Part shown: one piece after another, positions 7,001 to 9,588 of the stretch
Layout of the letters: the number at the start of each line of letters is the position of its first letter
How positions within the stretch are numbered: the first letter of the stretch is position 1
NCBI GenBank assembly: GCA_937875245.1
Contig: CALNCH010000181.1
Location: forward strand, 1-9,588
DNA length: 9,588 bases
Direction: 5' to 3'
Origin: an uncultured Spirochaetaceae bacterium
GTDB lineage: Bacteria > Spirochaetota > Spirochaetia > Treponematales > Treponemataceae
Translations under genes and position numbers: made by a program
The notes under the pieces: generated by a model
What the model saw: only the letters and a program-made list of their open reading frames with translations
What the model was told of the DNA's origin: nothing
Databases searched by the model: none

Positions 7001-9588
7001 GAAAGATAAGATTGACTGTTTACCTCTGAAAAATTCACAGAAGGAAGAATGTTTTTAAATGAAGTATATTTTCCAGAAGATAGGGCTTTTTCTTGAGAAT
7101 GCAGGGTTACGGTCATGGAATTGTTACCAGCAGTAAAAAGAGTTTTTGAAATGGCTCCTCCTTCTGGAAAAAAGGTACCATTAATTTCGTTGTTATTTAA
7201 TAAAGCCTTAACTTGTGTTTGAGAATAATCCCCTTGATAATAGGCTGTGTAATAAACTTGTTCACCTTCAATCCATTTTACAACAGGCTTTGCTGGGGTT
7301 ACTGGTTTTTTACCTGGCAAAGGCTCTGGCATTGGAGAAGTTTTACTTACAAATAAAGCTTTTGTATCAGTCTCCCCTTCTTTGGTAGTTACTAATACTT
7401 CAACTATAGTTATTCCTTCAGAAAAAAGAGTACTTTCAAGTTCTATAGCAAAATTACCCTTATCATCGGCTTCAATTTTTTCCAAAGATTTTTCTCTGTC
7501 TTCAGAACTAGTCAATAAACGATACCCTAATTGAGCGATAGGAACTTCAGAAGACACAGCTCCTGAGAGAACAACCTTTTCAAAGCCTGAAAACACTTTT
7601 TCATTTTCCATGGATAAAATAGGAGCAGGAGAAGGATTAACAAAAACTAAAGGTTCTGATTTATATTCAAAGCCTTTATCTGAAGTTACAATAACGGTAA
7701 TTTCTTCAGAAGTACCAATTCCCGAACCTGGCACTATTTTTATGGAATTTCCTGATAATGAAACAGAGGAATGAGTAGTTTCTGGTTCCAAACGAACAGA
7801 AGAGGCTTTCCCACCTACAAAATAACCTGAAACTATCGATTCCTTTCTAAAATCAATTTTAGGGAAGGAATCAAAAAAGACAACCTCAGGTTCAGCTTTA
7901 TATTCTGTTAAATTTAAAACAGTAACAACATATGAAGTAGAAACATGACGATCAAAAATATCTACTGCATTAACTTCAATAGGAACAATTCCCCAGGGGC
8001 AAGAATAATCTATAGGAAAAGAAAGATTAATTTCTTTTTGAGGATTTTTTGGAGTAATAACAAGGGATTCATTAGATCCAACTGTAACACGAGCCTCTTT
8101 TAATCCGGACAAAGACTGTGCTGACGTTTTAAATACATACCCATCTTCAGGATGTACTTCCATTCCATATGAATAGGGAACAGAACTTTCTTTACCTCGC
8201 TCTAAACGAGGATTGGATACAGAAGGAGAGGGTCCTAGTGATTGAAAAGGTATTGAAATTACATCGCTTTCAACCCCGGTAACATCCACCGCTACAATTT
8301 TCAGAATATGTTTACCATACCCGAACTCTTCTTCAGAAGCGGTAATTTGTCCAGAAAAAACGCTATCTGTTTTAATTTCTACAAATTCCTGATTATCCAG
8401 TTGATATTTTACGACTGCAATTCCATCATCATCAGTAGCAATTCCATTAATTAATAGGGAGTCAGTAACTAGTTGATTTTCTATTGGAGAGCGCAAATTA
8501 ATAACAGGTTTATCAAGTTCAGAATTTATATGGATACTTTTTTTTACCACCGTAATATTTCCTGCTGTATCAGTAGCACAAAGAGTTACCGTAAAAGATT
8601 TTGCTTTTGGTCCTAAAGAACGAGTATCGTATTCAGCAGTCCAATAAGGATTACCGGGAACAATCTCAAAGAAACGAGGCTCTTCTTTTTCAAATTGATA
8701 AGAAATACTTGCAATATCAATAGCGTCTTTTGCATAGACTGCAATGGGTACAATACCATTTTCTGTTTCTTCCAAAGTAGGATAGACAAGTTCCACCGTT
8801 GGTTTTGTATTATCTACATAAAAAAGATAAGAATAAACACCCACAGTCCCTTGTAAATCTTCAGCTTTAAACCAACAAACACTAGGACCGTCTTCTAAAA
8901 GAGTTACATTTAGTGGAACATCAAAGGTAGAAACATTCGTTTTTTTATCATTCTTAATTTTAAGTTCAGTGAAGGTTTCTCCACCGTCTAATGAATAATG
9001 TAATCTCTTTATTCCGTTTCCATCAGAAATAGTACCTTGTAAACGAACTTTTCCAGCAAATAAATGTCCTGTAGTATAATTACTTACTTCTGTAACTGGT
9101 TGTTTTCTGTCTAAGTGCCAGTACACAAAAACTGAATTTCCCTGAACACCATTTATATCAACGCCATAGACTTCAATTTTATGACGGCCTTCAGATAACT
9201 TTGTAGTATCTAAATAATAAGACCAAAACTCAGTACCATCAGCTTCTATAGGATTTTCAACATCATCATCAAGGATAATCATTACAGATCCCACTGAATC
9301 ATCATCTATACAAGTTCCCACAATATTAAGATTTCCTGGAACCCGCATATCTTGTAACGGATTAGTAATTCCCGCAATAGGTAAATCGGAAAGAGGATCT
9401 ATAAACATATTGTAGGGACCTACTACAGCAGTATTTCCACCACCATCAGTTGCCGTTACCATTATGTTATATTTTCCAGCTTTTTTATTGGATATATCAA
9501 AAGTTTCTTGCCAACTTTCTAGGTTCGAGACATTTTGTTCAAGAGTTTCTTTATTTCCACCTGCAAGAAGAGGTAGATTTATACAAAG
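4045..9588 (-). CDS. Giant Ig-like repeat envelope protein with C-terminal beta-barrel (5' end beyond window, 3' end frameshifted)
   Basis: The frame is open from the right edge to the TAA at 4045: 1847 visible residues. The ATG at 9462 is internal, because the 42 codons before it are open and run smoothly into an Ig-like strand (KAGKYNIMVTATDGGGN). The true start and signal peptide are therefore outside the window. Most of the protein is about 17 modules of 85-115 residues, each opening with a linker such as DNTKPTVELVYP, DNTAPEIQLELP, DNEVPELEIIKP or DKTLPVIKLISP. These are typically followed by D-D-G-I..V.YSLDGG..F/W, a W.Y.FDT..L.DG.H strand pair and V.A.D..G. They resemble bacterial Ig-like or cadherin-like domains with Asp-box-like turns. 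Four regular modules (visible residues 64-448) precede a divergent central region (about 449-1047, with a proline-rich linker at 749-771), then seven more modules. From about 1790 (GLYFDAHFFGASLFDVGFGL, FFDDNVKLQAQIG) it becomes an outer-membrane barrel, completed in another frame at 3726-4058. Likely role: a barrel-anchored surface or periplasmic structural or adhesive protein (inference). Confidence 0.85.
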   Translation of the reverse strand, partial: LCINLPLLAGGNKETLEQNVSNLESWQETFDISNKKAGKYNIMVTATDGGGNTAVVGPYNMFIDPLSDLPIAGITNPLQDMRVPGNLNIVGTCIDDDSVGSVMIILDDDVENPIEADGTEFWSYYLDTTKLSEGRHKIEVYGVDINGVQGNSVFVYWHLDRKQPVTEVSNYTTGHLFAGKVRLQGTISDGNGIKRLHYSLDGGETFTELKIKNDKKTNVSTFDVPLNVTLLEDGPSVCWFKAEDLQGTVGVYSYLFYVDNTKPTVELVYPTLEETENGIVPIAVYAKDAIDIASISYQFEKEEPRFFEIVPGNPYWTAEYDTRSLGPKAKSFTVTLCATDTAGNITVVKKSIHINSELDKPVINLRSPIENQLVTDSLLINGIATDDDGIAVVKYQLDNQEFVEIKTDSVFSGQITASEEEFGYGKHILKIVAVDVTGVESDVISIPFQSLGPSPSVSNPRLERGKESSVPYSYGMEVHPEDGYVFKTSAQSLSGLKEARVTVGSNESLVITPKNPQKEINLSFPIDYSCPWGIVPIEVNAVDIFDRHVSTSYVVTVLNLTEYKAEPEVVFFDSFPKIDFRKESIVSGYFVGGKASSVRLEPETTHSSVSLSGNSIKIVPGSGIGTSEEITVIVTSDKGFEYKSEPLVFVNPSPAPILSMENEKVFSGFEKVVLSGAVSSEVPIAQLGYRLLTSSEDREKSLEKIEADDKGNFAIELESTLFSEGITIVEVLVTTKEGETDTKALFVSKTSPMPEPLPGKKPVTPAKPVVKWIEGEQVYYTAYYQGDYSQTQVKALLNNNEINGTFFPEGGAISKTLFTAGNNSMTVTLHSQEKALSSGKYTSFKNILPSVNFSEVNSQSYLSGMIITGKKVTITGFVESPFVLSNISGAINGNSCKVTSKKRADNSGYDFTLVSDVLPSGISTVEIKGTVNKTDSFNLKGQVLLVREKDGSSIDDEEKLYWPGNFFEQNETGAYKLKTNQEFIGYGNFELPITVKLNAINSADLEKILVSVENKKIMLSFLKEGFYSDIGIVITDRDGLRYESTIGSFAVDNEVPELEIIKPENGLWVQNVVSLEASATDENQIEKVEYSIDEGQSWQALSIGNTGTYQTEISVSSAIDGLITIRVKATDMAGFTTEKEKVIHKDTVSPVTQVILPRPSDVINGETTIALKITDNGKVTNLVSHVGEAADLDLSSLVTERIGYKERLLNDKMSYEATDAAGNKTVLSEFPFTLDADSDLPVVEIHVPENNAIIQTDFELSGVIYDDDGECKIWYSLDDGEFIPMEEYGNSYVIHVPLSSLTDNEHYISVYAEDIHGVVGEQTAIPFRVSLEEPKGEVILPAISSTVKGVTLLSGVASDANGIKKVQISVDNGNTFNDAIGTDNWTYSFDTRLLQDGTHVVFLRVYDNYGIQGLYSSLINIDNTAPEIQLELPLDGSTTSEILFFSGQTTDNITLDNLYIDINGLGNVASSVPDEFKHRKIEVNEIITESINIGKLPDGFYNILLTGEDAAGNQRRVSRNIEKNAEWQQTLVDLMYPMNGEHLQGFFNIYGTVVSEDPVTQLFLYVDGLQIGETGISEAGYFKFTLTPELIREGEHSLTVQAVTNVGKTVSSNTHTIMYTPSGPWVTIDNFTMGDYAVDRPYLEGSCGYVYTERDLVIAKAKEVTKEEKKAVAEKEIQEVELSFDNGKTYTRVSKNGKWRYRIENEDMVEGYHFVIVRATMKNGEKAITRSIFQIDKTLPVIKLISPGAGGRYNQELAFAGLTSDDVALKQVTLSLRSGDKSSYEVPSFIQGLYFDAHFFGASLFDVGFGLTFFDDNVKLQAQIGQLTQSQYEMMTQTTEQLRYGWC
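4553..4623 (-). other. Lys/Glu-rich helical insert inside an Ig-like module
   Basis: At visible residues 1656-1679 of the giant protein, the module that starts at PSGPWVTIDNF is interrupted by a segment containing KAKEVTKEEKKAVAEKEIQ. This highly charged stretch would form an amphipathic helix between the strand ending VYTERDLVI and the usual VELSFDNGKTYTRV strand. No such insert is seen in the other modules. It could be a tether or interaction site, or simply a loop expansion. Confidence 0.5.
7277..7345 (-). other. Proline-rich linker within the giant protein
   Basis: Visible residues 749-771 read KTSPMPEPLPGKKPVTPAKP and then VVKW, a proline-rich segment in the centre of the giant protein. 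It separates two groups of divergent beta-modules and probably acts as a stiff or exposed hinge. Confidence 0.55.

Noticed and set aside
9460..9462. ATG at 9462 as the start of the giant gene
   Set aside because: The frame stays open for 42 more codons to the window edge, in Ig-like sequence, and no ribosome binding site precedes the ATG.
4045..9588. The repeated Ig modules as DNA repeats or a recombination array
   Set aside because: The modules are similar in protein pattern but the linkers and cores differ at the residue and base level. I see no long near-identical DNA repeats.

Overview
The window is about two-thirds AT and gene-dense, with almost no free intergenic DNA. The best guess for its origin is a spirochaete, most likely a Treponema-like organism. 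This rests on the overall style: a very long Ig-like repeat protein ending in an outer-membrane-type beta-barrel, a second exported barrel-like protein, a sensor with a periplasmic coiled coil, and an HD-GYP-like output domain. It is an inference from style; there is no rRNA or other phylogenetic marker here.

Layout. (1) Positions 1-1334, minus strand: the first 444 residues of a membrane-anchored protein with a periplasmic helical/TPR-like and coiled-coil region, one transmembrane segment and a degenerate HD-GYP domain. Its 3' end lies off the left edge. (2) Positions 1327-2436, minus strand: an exported protein of about 369 residues, helical in its N-terminal half and probably a beta-barrel in its C-terminal half. 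It overlaps the HD-GYP gene by 8 nt, so the two form a translationally coupled pair. (3) A short divergent regulatory region at about 2437-2507. (4) Positions 2508-3746, plus strand: a membrane-anchored protein resembling a family 1 extracellular solute-binding protein, with no transporter genes beside it. (5) Positions 3726-9588, minus strand: a giant envelope protein that enters from the right edge. It has 1847 visible residues in the main frame, made of about 17 Ig-like modules, followed by a C-terminal beta-barrel. The barrel is split between two reading frames by an apparent frameshift at 4045-4082, and the last 110 residues are in the frame ending at 3726.

Working together (inference): all four loci encode envelope proteins. 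The barrel/HD-GYP pair could link an outer-membrane or periplasmic state to cytoplasmic signalling, but the HD-GYP domain has lost several catalytic positions and may only bind ligand or partner. The giant protein looks like a surface or periplasm-spanning repeat protein held in the outer membrane by its barrel. The solute-binding-like gene sits between the two minus-strand units, divergent from one and convergent (21 bp overlap) with the other. No tRNA, rRNA, CRISPR array, insertion sequence, attachment site or origin was seen, and no stretch over 300 bases lacks a gene.
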